Below are positions 47,571 to 59,265 of a stretch of DNA of 64,000 nucleotides, in pieces; positions within the stretch are counted from its first letter, which is position 1; each line of letters starts with the position of its first letter. The notes under the pieces are model-generated. The model was not told where the DNA came from and searched no databases. It saw nothing but the letters and a program-made list of their open reading frames with translations. Position numbers and translations under genes: made by a program. The stretch is from Prionace glauca. Lineage: Eukaryota; Chordata; Chondrichthyes; Carcharhiniformes; Carcharhinidae. The DNA is taken from assembly GCA_037974335.1 (NCBI GenBank), contig CM075760.1, forward strand, positions 57,875,812-57,939,811, read 5' to 3'.

Positions 47571-47830
47571 GACTCAAACACATTCCTTCTATCACCCACA
47601 CACATTCCACACATCTTTCTCACTCACACGCAATCCCATGCAAACTTTCACAGATTATTTTGCTTTTCAATAGGCACACTGCCCCCTCTTGCAAACGCAG
47701 CCTACTGTCTTGCACACGTGCAAACGCAGTCTATCACACATAGGCACCTCACACACACACATTCATCCTCTCTCGCTCTATCACACACACACACACACAC
47801 ATAGATAAACATTCTCTTACACACTTTCCA
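46930..47830 (+). repeat. CA/CT-rich cryptically simple DNA
   Basis: Interrupted CACACA and CTCTCT runs, with a pure (CT)n at about 47,518-47,552. Long open frames rich in His/Thr/Ser come from repeat composition. Confidence 0.9.
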
Positions 47831-47861
47831 TCTCAGGTACGTCAGAGTGACTGTCCTTGAC

Positions 47862-48055
47862 TTCATAGAATAGAATTATAGGATCCTACAGTGCAGATGG
47901 AGGCCATTCAGCCCATCGAGTCTGCATCAACACCAATCCCACCAAAGCCCAATCCCCATTACCACATATAATTATCCTAGCTAGCCCCCCTGCAACTAAG
48001 GGACAATTTAGCACGGCCAATCCATCGAACATGCACAACTTTGGATTGTGGAAGA
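47862..48055 (-). repeat. HE1-like SINE, 3' part
   Basis: Antisense: 'ggatcctacagtgcagatgg', 'aggccattcagcccatcgag', 'ctaagggacaatttagcacgg', 'tttggattgtggaag'. Head lost. Confidence 0.85.
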
Positions 48056-48189
48056 ACCAGGGGCAGTTGATCAAGGAGCTCGAGTAAAACTTAAGGAAAT
48101 GAGTTTTGTCGGGAAATTCTTCTCTGTTTGGAGTCATATTTAGCACAAAGCAAGATGGTGATGGTTGGTGGAGGTCAAACATCTAAGTT

Positions 48190-48310
48190 GAGAAATCACT
48201 GCAGGAGTTCGGCAGGGGACTGTTCTGGGACCAACAATCTTCTATTGCTTCATCAATGACACATTCCATCCAACATGAGGTCAGAAGTAGGGATTTCCAT
48301 GTGTTACACC
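48190..48310 (+). repeat. L2-like LINE RT scrap
   Basis: Reads AGVRQGTVLGPTIFYCFIND, the RT block normally written GVPQGSVLGP..F..FIND, then stops. Isolated between satellite blocks. Confidence 0.75.
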
Positions 48311-48599
48311 AGACACAAAGGCACAATAAATAAGGAGGGACTTGTCTGAGACGAAGGCCGCCTGGCTCCCCAATACTGGTGTAAACTTGGTGTTTGATTC
48401 CTGTGTGACCCTAGTTTTGCTGGAAGCTTCCCTTCCAGCTCCCTCAGTCTGTCTATTTGTTCACTGATCCGTGTTTCTGAAAGAAAGGCCCCGACATTAA
48501 AGCAGCTGCCCGGTGATCTACACTGATTCCTGACTTTACACAGCCCTGTTACTGAAAGCTGATCAATGGAGAGAATCGGGAAAAGATCGATGGAGAGGG

Positions 48600-50270
48600 A
48601 GAGGAGGAGGTGGCTCACTGACTCTCTCACCCTCACCCTCACTCACTCACTCACCCTCAATCTCTCATCCTCACTCAAAGAACTTCACTCACTCACCCTC
48701 AATCTCTCATCCTCACTCAAAGAACTTCACTCACTCACCCTCACTTACCCACCTTCCCTCACGGACACACTCTCACTCACTCACCCTCATTCACTCACCC
48801 TCAATCTCTCATCCTCACTCAAAGAACTTCACTCACTCACCCTCACTTAATCACCTTCCCTCACTGACACACACTCTCTCACTCACTCACCCTCATATGT
48901 AGAGAATCGGGAAAAGATCGATGGAGAGGGAGAGGAGGAGGTGGCTTATTGACTCTCTCACCCTCACCCTCACTCACTCACTCACCCTCAATCTCTCATC
49001 CTCACTCAAATAACTTCACTCACTCACCTTATCTTACCTACCTTCCCTTGCAGACACACTTTCTCTCTCACTCTCCCTCATTCACTCACCTTCACTCACT
49101 CAACCACAGTCACCCCCACTCACTCACCCTCATTCACTCTCCCTCACTCACTCATTCTCATTCACGCATATTCTCTCACACTCACTCACTCAACCTTGCT
49201 CACTCATCCACCCTCACGCACTCGCCCTCATGCACTCAACCGCACGCACTCAACCTCACGCACTCACTGATCCTGATTCACCCTGCGTCACTCACCCTCA
49301 CACACTCACTCACTCATTCGCTCACTCACTCTCACCCATTCTCACTCACAAGCTCTCACCCTCATTCAACCTCACTCGTTCACTCAAACACACGTCCTGA
49401 CTCACTCATCCTCATACACTCACTCACTCACAATCACTCACTCATACTCGCTCATTCACTCTCACCCATCCTCACACTCACCCACAAGCTCTCACACACC
49501 CTCATTCAACCTCACTCATTCACTCAAACACACGCCCTGACTCACGTATCCTCACACCCTCACTGACTCAGTCACATTCGCTCATTCACCTCCATTCACT
49601 CACTCTCACACCCTTAGTCATGCACCCACATTCACTCACCCTCACGCACCCTCAATCACGCGCCTTCATTAAATCACTGTCACTGAGCCACCCACACTCA
49701 TACACCATCACTCACTCAACCTCACTCACTAAACCTCACTCACTGACTTAGACCCTCAGTCAGTCACCAACATTCATACTCACCTTCATTCATTCATCCC
49801 AAAAATCCACCCTCACTGACCCAGTCTTACTCAGTCTCACTCACCCTCAATAACACATCCTGACTCATTCAAACTCACCCCTCACTTACTCAGTTACATT
49901 CACTCCCTCACCCTCACTCACTCAATCTCACTCACTTTCACTCACCCACCTCCACTAACCTTCACACATGCTCACTCACTCTCCCTCATTCTTTCAATCT
50001 TGCTTACCTACATTCATCCAGCCACCTTCACTCACATTCAGCCTCCTTCAGTCCTACCCTCTCTCACACAGTCACTTACTCACGCTCTCTTACCCTCACC
50101 CACACTTGCTCACCCTCAATCACTCATCGTCACTCAAAGGACATCGCTCACTTACACTCACTTACTCACCTTCCGTCACACATACACCACTACTCACCCA
50201 CTCTCACTCATTTACTCACCGTCACACACTCACATTCTCTCACTCACACTCACTAAATCTGTGTGGCGAA
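48600..50270 (+). repeat. CTCA-based satellite, C-rich on the coding strand
   Basis: Runs of CTCACTCACCCTCA with longer units. A block of about 330 bp starting at 'gagaatcgggaaaagatcgatgg' occurs at 48,573 and again at 48,902. Apparent ORFs (Ser/His/Thr/Leu) are repeat artefacts. Confidence 0.93.
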
Positions 50271-50319
50271 GGTCTGCAACGAGAGAGAAGAAAGATCTCA
50301 AGCAGCAGTTTGGTGTTTA

Positions 50320-51150
50320 AATGTGGGAGCTGCCCTGGGAATGCAGAGAGCTGAAGGGAATCGCTGAGAGCTCGGGTCAGACAATGACAAAGAGTCAGGT
50401 GAGAACAGGAGGCGAGGGAAAGGGCAGAGAGCCGGGGTGGGGGTGGGCTGAGAGCCAGGGGAAACAGCAGAGAGCTGGGGAAAGGGCAGAGAGCCGGGGT
50501 GGGGGTGGGCTGAGAGCCAGGGGAAACAGCAGAGAGCTGGGGAAAGGGCAGAGAGCCGGGGTGGGGGTGGGCTGAGAGCCAGGGGAAACAGCAGAGATCT
50601 GGGGAAAGGCCAGAGAGGCGGGGGAAAGTGCACGCAGCCGGGGAACAGGGCGGAAAGCAAGGGGAAAGGGCAGAGAGAGTGGAGAAAGGACAGGGAGCAG
50701 GGGGAAAGGGCAGAGAGACCAGTGAAAGGGGGGAGAGCCGAAAGAAAGGGCAGAGAGATGGGGGAAAGGGCAGAAAGACCAGGGAAAGGAGCGAGAACCA
50801 GGAGAAAGGCAGGAAGGCACGAACAATGGCAGGGAGGCAGGAGAAAGGCCAGAGAGCCGAGGAAAAGGGCAGCAAGAGCAGGGGAAAGGGCAGGAGAGTC
50901 AGGGGGAAAGGTCAGAGAGCTGGGGGAAAGAAGAAAGAGGGTAGGGACCAGGGACAGAGGGCAGAGAGCTGACGGAACGTGTAAGGGGCTGAGGGAAAGA
51001 GCAGAGAGCTGGGGAGAGGGCACAGAGCTGGAGGGAAGTATAGAGAGCCAGGTGGAAATACCGAGAGCTGGATAAAAGGGGAAAAGAGCCACCGCGAAAG
51101 GCAGAGAGCCACGGGAAAGGGCAAAGAGCTGGGGAAATGAGCAGAGAGCG
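50320..51150 (+). repeat. G-rich purine tandem repeat, switch-like
   Basis: Three 62-bp units with period landmarks at 50,421, 50,483 and 50,545 (AGGGCAGAGAGCCGGGGTG). Shorter degenerate units follow, such as GAGAGCTGGGGAAAGGGCAG and GGGCAGAGAGACC. G-rich on the coding strand, with repeated GAGCTGGGG/AGCT sites (for example near 50,472, 50,534, 50,917, 51,007 and 51,126). It lies about 0.95 kb before CH1. Confidence 0.88.
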
Positions 51151-51442
51151 GGTGATGGATGGGCGGAGTGAGGAGATTCAGAATAGAGCTACCACCACAA
51201 TCAGCTCATCTGTAATCTCAGTGAATGATAGAGGAAACTTCAAGTCCCGAATGGCCAAATCTTACTATTAATGTATGATCCTTCAATTAGTCAATGTTGC
51301 ATTTATTTGAATTTATAATCACATTTAGAGTTTCCTGATCCTTCAGTACAGTCACAATCTCCGTTTTGTGGATTGAGAGGCAGTAAGTTGGAGAGAGGAA
51401 GGGGCTTCAATCAGTTTGAACCCAGGCAATTTCCAAAACTAG

Positions 51443-51575
51443 TGTGGAGATGCCGGAGTGAGGTTGTTGTGGGCACAGTAAGGATCTCACTGCACCAGGT
51501 TAAAGTCCAACAGGTTTATTTGGAATGACAAGCCGTTGGAGCTCCCTCATCAGGTGAGAGGATGATATGAACGAA
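51443..51575 (+). repeat. Dispersed repeat, unclassified
   Basis: 'gtggagatgccggagtg', 'cagtaaggatctcactgcacc', 'aggttaaagtccaacaggttt', 'catcaggtgagagg': a very common shark dispersed repeat, class unknown to me. Confidence 0.75.
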
Positions 51576-51861
51576 GAGACAACTTCTTCATCACAAAGTG
51601 TTGTTGTTTGAGAAATAAATGGTTACCGCAATAATGGAGACAATCTTTGCTCTTCTCTGTTAATCTCATGAATGACATGTCATTTTGAGACTAACAGAAT
51701 GTGTTCTTTTTCCTTGCTAATTTGATAGAAGTGGAGAAAGGGATATGAGTTTCTGCAGAGATGACAATTCCCAAATGATAGAAGTAACATAATCTCAAAG
51801 GTGGATGTATGTTTTAATCAGGAAGTGTTAGGAAAGTCCATAATTTTAATCAATGTTTGAG

Positions 51862-52025
51862 ATAGAAACATAGAAAATAGAAGCCGGAGTAGACCATTCG
51901 GCCCATTGAGCCGACTCCGCCATTCACTTTGGTCAGAGCTCATCACTATCCTGATCATATCTACTACCCATATCCCTTCATCCCTTCAACACCAAAAGCT
52001 ATATCTAATACAGAAACATATTTGT
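51862..52025 (-). repeat. CR1-like LINE 3' end
   Basis: 'gaaacatagaaaatagaagccgg', 'gaccattcggcccattgagcc' and 'caacaccaaaagctatatctaa' read as an antisense CR1 terminus. Its right edge is about 70 bp from the CH1 acceptor. Confidence 0.75.
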
Positions 52026-52095
52026 AACAATATGTTTGATGACTTAATAAACGCAAATAAGAGTCTAACTTGTTCAATTGGCTATTCTTTCCCAG

Positions 52096-52395
52096 CGACA
52101 CCGTCTCCGCCCACTCTCTACGGCCTGGTCTCCTCCTGTCAGCAGCAGAACTCCGGCGGCTCCATCACCTTCGGATGTTTGGCGATGGATTACCTTCCAG
52201 ATGTCTCCAAAGTGACCTGGAAGAAAAATGGGCAAACGGTCCCCAGTGGGTTTAAGACTTACCCATCAGTGCGAAACACGAAAGGAACCTACACCCTGAG
52301 CAGCCAGTTAACCATCAGCGACTCAGCGGGAGAATGTCCCAGAATTGACTGTGAGGTTCAACACAGCAGCTCAGTCAAGAGCATTGAAATACCAT
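52096..52395 (+). CDS. IGHM: IgM constant domain CH1
   Basis: 300-nt exon between acceptor TTCTTTCCCAG and donor GTAAGT, phase 1 at both ends. Protein starts ATPSPPTLYGLVSSCQQQNS, the shark Cmu1 signature as I know it. The fold Cys are in FGCLAMDY and IDCEVQ, with Trp in VTWKK. The early Cys (SSCQQQ) is the likely light-chain bond. Confidence 0.95.
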
Positions 52396-52604
52396 GTAAG
52401 TGTTATGGAGCTTGTGTGAAACAGAAACACTGTGGTTAGCATGTAGGGCCTTGGTTATTACTCAGTTAAATAGATGTGCATAATCCAGACCCCTGGATTG
52501 TTCCGGCTAGTGTCTATAGACTGCAAATGAGTTGCTAATATCAACAAAAGTTTAATAGATCCACATCTTCTGCAGGAAATGACGAATATGCTTTTTTTCT
52601 GAAG

Positions 52605-52916
52605 GTCCTCCAGTTTTCCATCCAACCGTTATCCTCACCGTGAGTTCGAGTGAAGAAATCTCAAGCAGCAAATTTGCAACCATCGTCTGTTCAATCATCG
52701 ATTTCCAGCCAGGGTCAATGGAAGTGAGTTGGCTGAAGAATGGGGAACCCACGCATTCAGGAATTGTCACCTCTCCCCCCTATCGATTGAACGGGAACTT
52801 CTCGGCCAGCAGTCGGCTGACAGTCTCCGTTGGGGAACGGTTCAGCAAAGCGGTCTATACCTGCCAGGTCACTCACCGAGGAGACACTCAGAGTCTGAAC
52901 ATCAGCGTATCTCGGG
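52605..52916 (+). CDS. IGHM: IgM constant domain CH2
   Basis: 312-nt exon, acceptor TTTTTTTCTGAAG, donor [17 protein letters not shown] start, [10 protein letters not shown] and [10 protein letters not shown] Cys pair, VSWLKNG Trp. A standard C1-set domain. The open frame past 52,916 is intron read-through. Confidence 0.95.
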
Positions 52917-53109
52917 GTAAGAGACTCAAATCGTGTATAAAATATACCATTCTGATGTTAATTGGAATTAGGGATCTATTAAAGTTAGTACAAAGCATCG
53001 AACAATTTCTAAGTTATTGTCATGTATTTTGCTGCATTTGGACAGCGCTACTCAGAATTTCATCACAACAGCAATTTTTGTTATTGCTTCCTGAGATGTG
53101 CATTTATAT

Positions 53110-53395
53110 TCCATCCCTGACGGCACTTAAGTGTCAACCACTTTGCTGTGAATCTGGAGTCACATGCATGCCAGGCCAGATAAAGACAGCAGGTTTACTT
53201 TTCTAAAGGACATTCGTGAACCAGGTGGGTTTTTACAACAAAGGCTTCATGGTGATCATTTGACTTTTAATCACAGATTTTTATTAAATTCCCATTTCAC
53301 CGTCTGCAGTGGTGAGATTCGAATCTATTTCCCCAGAGTGTCGCCCTAGGTTACAACCCCATCGACAACACACCATGCCACTGTCTCCTTTTCAA
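53110..53395 (-). repeat. Second SINE-like family in the CH2-CH3 intron
   Basis: 'gccaggccagataaagacagc', 'acattcgtgaaccaggtggg', 'gtggtgagattcgaatc': same family and orientation as 29,395-29,660. Confidence 0.75.
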
Positions 53396-53812
53396 ATAAT
53401 GTTCCCTTCTGTCTTGAAGTTAGTGAGGTGGCCTTGACGTGACCTTTTTTTTTCTTGAGACAGCCGGTAAGACTTGGAGAGACATTGGGTATCGGAGTGT
53501 TTCACAGGTCACAGCACAGGGGTAAAATATTGCAAAATGCATCTTAACCTTATAAAGCAACGGCCAGTACTTTGTTCCTGAGTTCAGGTTGGTATCAGTT
53601 GTCATGCTGATTCATGAGAATGATACAGCAGCTACAATACTTTAATAAAGGGAATAATTTCATAGAACAAGCTGGTTTGCCATCGCTTATAGAAATTGAA
53701 AGGCGATAGTTGGAGATTGATACCTCGAAGGCAACTTGGTCTCCTTCAGGCTGAAGACTGCTGTCCTGCTTCTGAAGGGGAACTAGGGTTGATTTTAATT
53801 TTTCATTCACAG

Positions 53813-54121
53813 ACCCTCTCGAATGCCATGAATCTACAGTGAAGATACAGCCACCACCAATAGAACAGGTCTTACTGGAGGCGACCGCGACCTTAACCTG
53901 CATCATTTCTCATGCTCCTTATGGAGTTAACGTGTCCTGGATCCGAGACAGGAAGTATTTGAAATCAGAGATTGCCGAAAAGCCCGGAGCGGATCGTGAC
54001 AGCGTGATCAGCAAATTAAACATCTCCACACAAGCCTGGCTGAGTGCGGCTGTGTTTGAGTGCGTGGTGAGCCATCAGGATCTGCCGACTCCTTTAAGAG
54101 CATCTATCCACAAGGAAACAG
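53813..54121 (+). CDS. IGHM: IgM constant domain CH3
   Basis: 309-nt exon, acceptor TTCATTCACAG, donor GTGAGC. Starts DPLECHEST. Fold Cys in [10 protein letters not shown] and [11 protein letters not shown], Trp in VSWIRD. An extra Cys (LECHE) could make the inter-heavy-chain bond. Confidence 0.95.
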
Positions 54122-54159
54122 GTGAGCTGAGAGATTGAAGCAATAAATGTGGGGTCAAA

Positions 54160-55625
54160 ATGTAGGTAGGGTTCTGAGGATTGTGGAGGAACTGAAAGAT
54201 CTTGGGGCTCATATCCCCAGATCTCTAAAGGTTACCACTCAAGAGCCGTAAAGAAGACCTATAGTGTTTTACCGGTTATTTATAGGGAGTTTGAGTTGAA
54301 GGCTGTGGGGTTATGCTGCAACTATATCGGATCACATTTGGAATATTGAGTGCAGTTCTGGTAACCTCACTATAAGAAGGATGTGGGAGCATTGGAGAGA
54401 GTGCAGTGGAGATTTACCAGGATGCTGCCTGGTTTGGAGGGTAGGTCTTATGAGGAAAGGTTGAGGGAGCTGGGGCTTTTCTCTTTAGAACAGAGGAGGA
54501 TCAAAGGCGACTTAAAAGAGATGTATAAGATGATGAGGGGGATAGATAGAGTGGACGTGCAGAGAATATTTCCTCAGGTGTCTTGATTATAGGGCTAACG
54601 GGAGGACTTTGAATAGTGTGGAGGAGCAGAGGGATCTAGGTGTATGTGTACATAGATCCCTGAAAGTTGGGAATCAAGTAGATAAGGTTGTTAAGAAGGC
54701 ATACGGAGTTTTGGCGTTTATTGGTAGGGGGATTGAATTTAGGAGTCGCAGCGTCATGATGCAACTGTACACATCTCTGGTGCGGCCGCACTTGGAGTTT
54801 TGTGTGCAGTTCTGGTCCCCACATTACAGGAAGGATGTAGAGGCTTTGGAGAGGGTGCAGAGGAGGTTTACCAGGATGTTGCCTGGTATGGAGGGGAGAT
54901 CCTATGAGGAGAGATTGAGAGATTTGGGGTTGTTTTCGCTGGAAAGAAGGCGGCTAAGAGGGGATCTCATTGAAACATATAAGATGATTAGAGGTTTAGA
55001 CAGGGTAGATAGTGATAGCCTTTTTCCTAGGATGGAGAAAGCTAGCACGAGGGGGCACGATTTTAAATTAAGGGGGGGTAGTTACAGGACAGATGTCAGG
55101 GGTAGGTTCTTTACCCAGAGGGTGGTGAGGGACTGGAATGCCCTGCCAGCTGCAGTTGTAAATGTACCTAGTTTGGGGGCGTTTAAAAGATCTGTGGATA
55201 GGTTTATGGATGAAAAGGGATTGGTTTAGGCTAGTGAGTCATTGTTTTGTAACTGGTCGGCGCAACATCGTGGGCCGAAGGGCCTGTTCTGCGCTGTAAT
55301 GTTCTATGTTCTATGTTCTATGTTCAGGTGGATGCAGCTGTTACGAGGGGGCATAAATTTAAGGTTCATGGTGGGAGATATAGGAGGGATGTCCAAGGTA
55401 CATTATTCACTCACAGAGTGGTGGGATGTAGAATACACTGCCTGCTGCGATAGTGGAGTCGGACACTTTGGGAATTGTCAAGCCGTTATTGGATAGGCTC
55501 ATGGAGCACACCAGAATGATAGGGAGTGGGATAGCTTGATCTTAGGATTGGACATAGTTCGGCACAGCATTGAGGGCCAAAGGGCCTGTACTGTGCTGTA
55601 CTATTCTATGTTTCAATGTTTCTAT
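54160..55625 (+). repeat. Older CR1-like LINE 3' end, split by a younger one
   Basis: Left part 54,160-54,580 (ALERVQWRFTRMLPGLEG, LGLFSLEQRRIKGD) and right part 55,331-55,625 ('acgagggggcataaatttaagg', then 'gggccaaagggcctgtactgtgctg') join logically around the 54,581-55,323 insertion. In the CH3-CH4 intron. Confidence 0.85.
54581..55323 (+). repeat. Younger CR1-like LINE 3' end, nested
   Basis: Open frame from about 54,609 to 55,229 encodes the ORF2 C terminus (EQRDLGVCVHRSLKVG ... RFMDEKGLV*). It ends in 'gggccgaagggcctgttc' and a TTCTATG-type tail. Flanked by TCAGGTG on both sides (54,574-54,580 and 55,324-55,330), a candidate 7-bp target-site duplication. Confidence 0.9.
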
Positions 55626-55699
55626 GTAAATGCATCTCTGTGGCTATCTCCAGTGGAAGTGTACAAGTTAATATTCAGTGCATTAATGGTCTCCCCTGA

Positions 55700-55912
55700 A
55701 TGGAAAAAAAAACTACAACGAAGCGACTATGGGCCGATCGATATTTTTATGGGGAGTTTGATGTGTTGATGAATGAAAAGTGAACTGAAGGCGACGTTAC
55801 TGGGTTTATATCGAAGAAGGAGGGGGGAGTCTGATGTGGTGCATCAAAACTAGGAAACCAAAAAGGAAAGTGGATCAGTTCGGCCGAATGGTCTGATTCT
55901 GTGCTGTAAACT
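55700..55912 (+). repeat. Probable LINE/SINE tail remnant
   Basis: Ends with 'cagttcggccgaatggtctgattctgtgctgtaa', a typical 3' tail phrase, after an unrecognised stretch. Confidence 0.45.
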
Positions 55913-56103
55913 TTCTGAAACTTCCCAGTCAGCCCCCTGAGTTATTTGAGAAAACAATTGTGTTCACCTCCCCTCCAAGCTGGAAGTCAAAAATGGAAAC
56001 ATTTAAAATCAAAATCGAAGCACATTTTCCTGATATCTCACCAGCGGTTTCATTGCCTCCAGAATTTTCCAGTTTATTGACATTTATTGTACATTTTCTA
56101 CAG

Positions 56104-56495
56104 ATCCAAATCCGCGGGAACCGGTCGTCTCTGTCCTCCTGCCCTCGGCAGAACAAGTCTCCGCTCAGAGTTTCATCTCCCTCAGCTGCTTAGTGAGAGG
56201 TTTCTCCCCCCGAGAGATCTTCGTCAAGTGGACCGTCAACGACAAGCCGGTGAATCCCGGGAACTACAGGAACACCGAGGTGGTGGCGGAGAACGGCAAT
56301 CGCTCCTTCTTCATGTACAGCCTGTTATCCATTGCAGCAGAGGAATGGTCCAGCGGCGCTTCTTACTCCTGTGTGGTGGGACATGAAGCCATCCCCTTGA
56401 AGATCATCAACAGAACAGTTGACAAATCCAGCGGTAAACCCAGTTTTGTGAACATTTCCCTTGCACTGATGGACACTGTTAATTCATGTCAATGA
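56104..56495 (+). CDS. IGHM: IgM constant domain CH4 with secreted tailpiece
   Basis: Acceptor [28 protein letters not shown] start, [11 protein letters not shown] and [11 protein letters not shown] Cys pair, VKWTVNDKP Trp. Reads through to [21 protein letters not shown], stop at 56,493-56,495. The tail has the conserved N-glycosylation site (NIS) and penultimate Cys used for IgM polymers. An internal donor after 56,433 (AGC G|GTAAAC) makes the membrane form instead, as in most vertebrate IgM. Confidence 0.95.
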
Positions 56496-56522
56496 GAGTC
56501 ACTCAGTTACATTAAAAACTAC

Positions 56523-56537
56523 AATAAAAAGAATAAA
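56523..56537 (+). promoter_or_regulatory. Secreted-form poly(A) signals
   Basis: Two AATAAA hexamers (56,523-56,528 and 56,532-56,537), 28 and 37 nt after the secreted stop codon. Confidence 0.85.
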
Positions 56538-59137
56538 ATCATTTTCCTCTAACGATAAATGAAATACCCAATCGCTTCATTGATTGCTTTTCAGTTTTCC
56601 TACCAGTAGATATTTTTTGGCTTGAGTCAGGTATTTTCAGGCCTCAGACCGAAGTCTTGTTGAACCAATGCGCCCAGCTCAGATCCATCCTGTCTTAGAG
56701 ACAGAGTAGAGCACATTTATTACAGGATTCTCCAAAATGTCTTCACCGACTTTCCTCCCTGAGGAAAAATCCGACAATTTCAACATTTGCGTCAAACATT
56801 CTCAATATTTAGATCTCAGTGTTCCTGTTTCTCTCATTGTCCATGCCTTTACCCTTTCATGTCAGCTTTAAGCTGCTGCATCACACCCACTGAACAGAAG
56901 TAAGAGTCACACATAAACATAGAGAAATAATACCCCATCAGATTGAGGGAGAGTGAAATTGTTAACATCCTGGATTCCTACTCCCCCAACAAAGAGAGGG
57001 GAGGATCAATAACTAACCACTATACCACAACTTCCTCAATGAAAAGAGGAGGAATGTCATTATTTAATCCACTCACCTCCACTTCCTCAGTGGTTCGAAC
57101 CATCAGGGGCATTGTATCACAGGGTAGAGAGAGGTAAACTATGAGCTCACTCTCCACCCTCTCATAAGTAGCGTGCTTGGGAGGGAATGACTCTCTACAA
57201 TAAGGAGTCAGTTGTCAACAGTACAAATTAGCTTCCTTTTTTTGCTACAGATTTTGAAGTATCATTATCATTATGAAAGTATCACTGAAGTATATAATAC
57301 ACATAAACTAATACATGCATATATACTTATGCAACATAATTCAAAAATGTTTCAACACTCTTGTTCCTGTTAATCATGTGCTGGCATTGATTTCCCATAA
57401 TACAAATTTAAGCAAGTAATAGAATCGTCCCCGGTTTTCACTGTTCTGTCCCTGATGATTCTGAGATGCATCAACGAATTATTTCATTTACTCTCCTGAT
57501 ATCACCGTGCCACTCACATAAAAGACATTTAAACAGCAAAGTCTGAAAATGTGCTCCATTGTTCGGATTGTTTGGATCACGTTCAGTTAACAATTGCCGG
57601 TAAAACTTGAAGCAACAGTTAAAAAATACACACACTGACAATACTACACAAAACTGTCACAATTAGAAATACATACATAGGTGTACACACACACACACAC
57701 ACACACACAAACGAATATATAGACTCGCGCTTGTCCAAGCAGGCACTAAAACAAGACCATACTCATACAATCAAATATATACAAAGGCACGCACACATAT
57801 ACACATAAAACACACAAGTGCGTACACTTACATGATTTGGAACAAAGACCCGAACACAAACACATACCATGCATAGACACAACACAGGCAGATACACATA
57901 CATGCAGACCACATAAATGCACAAACACATACATATACTTAAATAAGTATATATCTTAGCACACATTCACTCTGACAGGAATATAAATATAGAGACACAC
58001 AATGTTATATACGTTAACAGATATATATGGAAATTCATATAACAAATAAGCAGCCTGCGTATAGATGAACTGACAGCAAAACATTTGCACGCGAACATGT
58101 AGACGCAAAAACTAACATGCTCATACAGAACAGAACACCACAGCACACATTACTACATATCGAAACACAAACATATATCAAGATATCGTTGTGAAGAATT
58201 ATGAACACGTATATACATACACACATGTTAACAGGTACACACACAGACAAGTGGGGAAACAGACACGCACAGAAAAGGAAACAAACATTACTAGAATGAC
58301 AAAAATTAACACATAGGAATAGGCACAAACGCATGTGCACCCAGTAAGAGTGGCTTTAATAAATTTACATAGACGTACCACAATAGTAGAGTCGTACATA
58401 CACAATGTCAGAAAAATCAAATATACACACAGATGCAGGCACACAACTACAGAAATCAACAAACACAGGGAAATGAACACGTACATTAAAGCTCTTTACA
58501 TATATTAACTGAGAGCCAAAGATTAATGCAGAGCACGAGATGTTCATGCACACGCACACAAATGCAAAATCTTAAGTACAAGTGGAAGGTCAATGAAGAA
58601 AGTAAAATTTAAACATAAATTTTAACGCACATATATACCGACAACTAGCCCAATGTACATAGCACCGAAAACACGTTGAAAAACTGAATTAAGCTAGTGA
58701 TCTTCTAACCATTACCACCACAAATAAGAAAAGATCAGAAATTACATCCCAGTTCTTAAACAACAACATTCACAGTTTAAAGATGAGCCACCATCTTTGG
58801 AAACAATCATTGATCAGTGAACGTTCCTCCATATCAGTCATAATATTCTTCAATGAGGGATAGTGCTAAATTGATCAAAAATGAACTGATACTCAAGAAA
58901 ACTTCTTCAGTTCTTTCTGACATGGACTGGCAAAGGAATGTGCATAAATATCAAATGTGAAATAGTTACGGAGATCGGTTACTGAGTGTCCTGAACTTAA
59001 CAGTAGATATATACTGAAAATTAGACAAAGAGAATACATTAACAACTCATGAAGGAGAACGGGGAGATGAGAAACAACAAAATGATTTCCTGGATCAATA
59101 AAGTAATCTAATTTCATTTCCTGGTCTCCGCCCCTAG
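56538..59137 (+). other. CH4-TM1 intron
   Basis: 2.6 kb without a gene. 57,600-58,560 is cryptically simple, rich in ACACATA/ACACAC phrases, and gives Cys/Val-rich false frames on the minus strand. The rest shows no repeat I can name. Confidence 0.7.
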
Positions 59138-59265
59138 ACCCCACCGACCGCATCTGGATTGAAGGCAATGAGGATGATAACAGCAACATCTGGACAACCG
59201 CTTCCACATTCATCGTCCTGTTCTTCCTGAGCATTTTCTACAGCACTGCCGTCACTCTGGTGAAG
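59138..59265 (+). CDS. IGHM: IgM transmembrane exon 1
   Basis: Acceptor CCGCCCCTAG, donor GTGAGA. Acidic linker [17 protein letters not shown], then a hydrophobic span [20 protein letters not shown] and AVTLVK. It anchors membrane IgM and would contact the Ig-alpha/beta pair through its polar Ser/Thr/Tyr face. Enters in phase 1 from the CH4 internal donor and leaves in phase 0. Confidence 0.95.

Noticed and set aside
46994-47804. Long His/Ser/Thr-rich open frames
   Set aside because: They come from CA/CT simple repeats; all frames are open because stops are rare in that composition.
48949-49566. 205-codon open frame
   Set aside because: Pure CTCA satellite translation (SLTHSHP-type), no gene-like composition or splice context.
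50240-51124. Open frames up to 264 codons on both strands
   Set aside because: Translation of the G-rich/C-rich purine-pyrimidine repeat; both strands and several frames are open at once.
54609-55229. 206-aa host gene in the Ig intron
   Set aside because: It is the C terminus of a CR1-like ORF2 in a 5'-truncated LINE.
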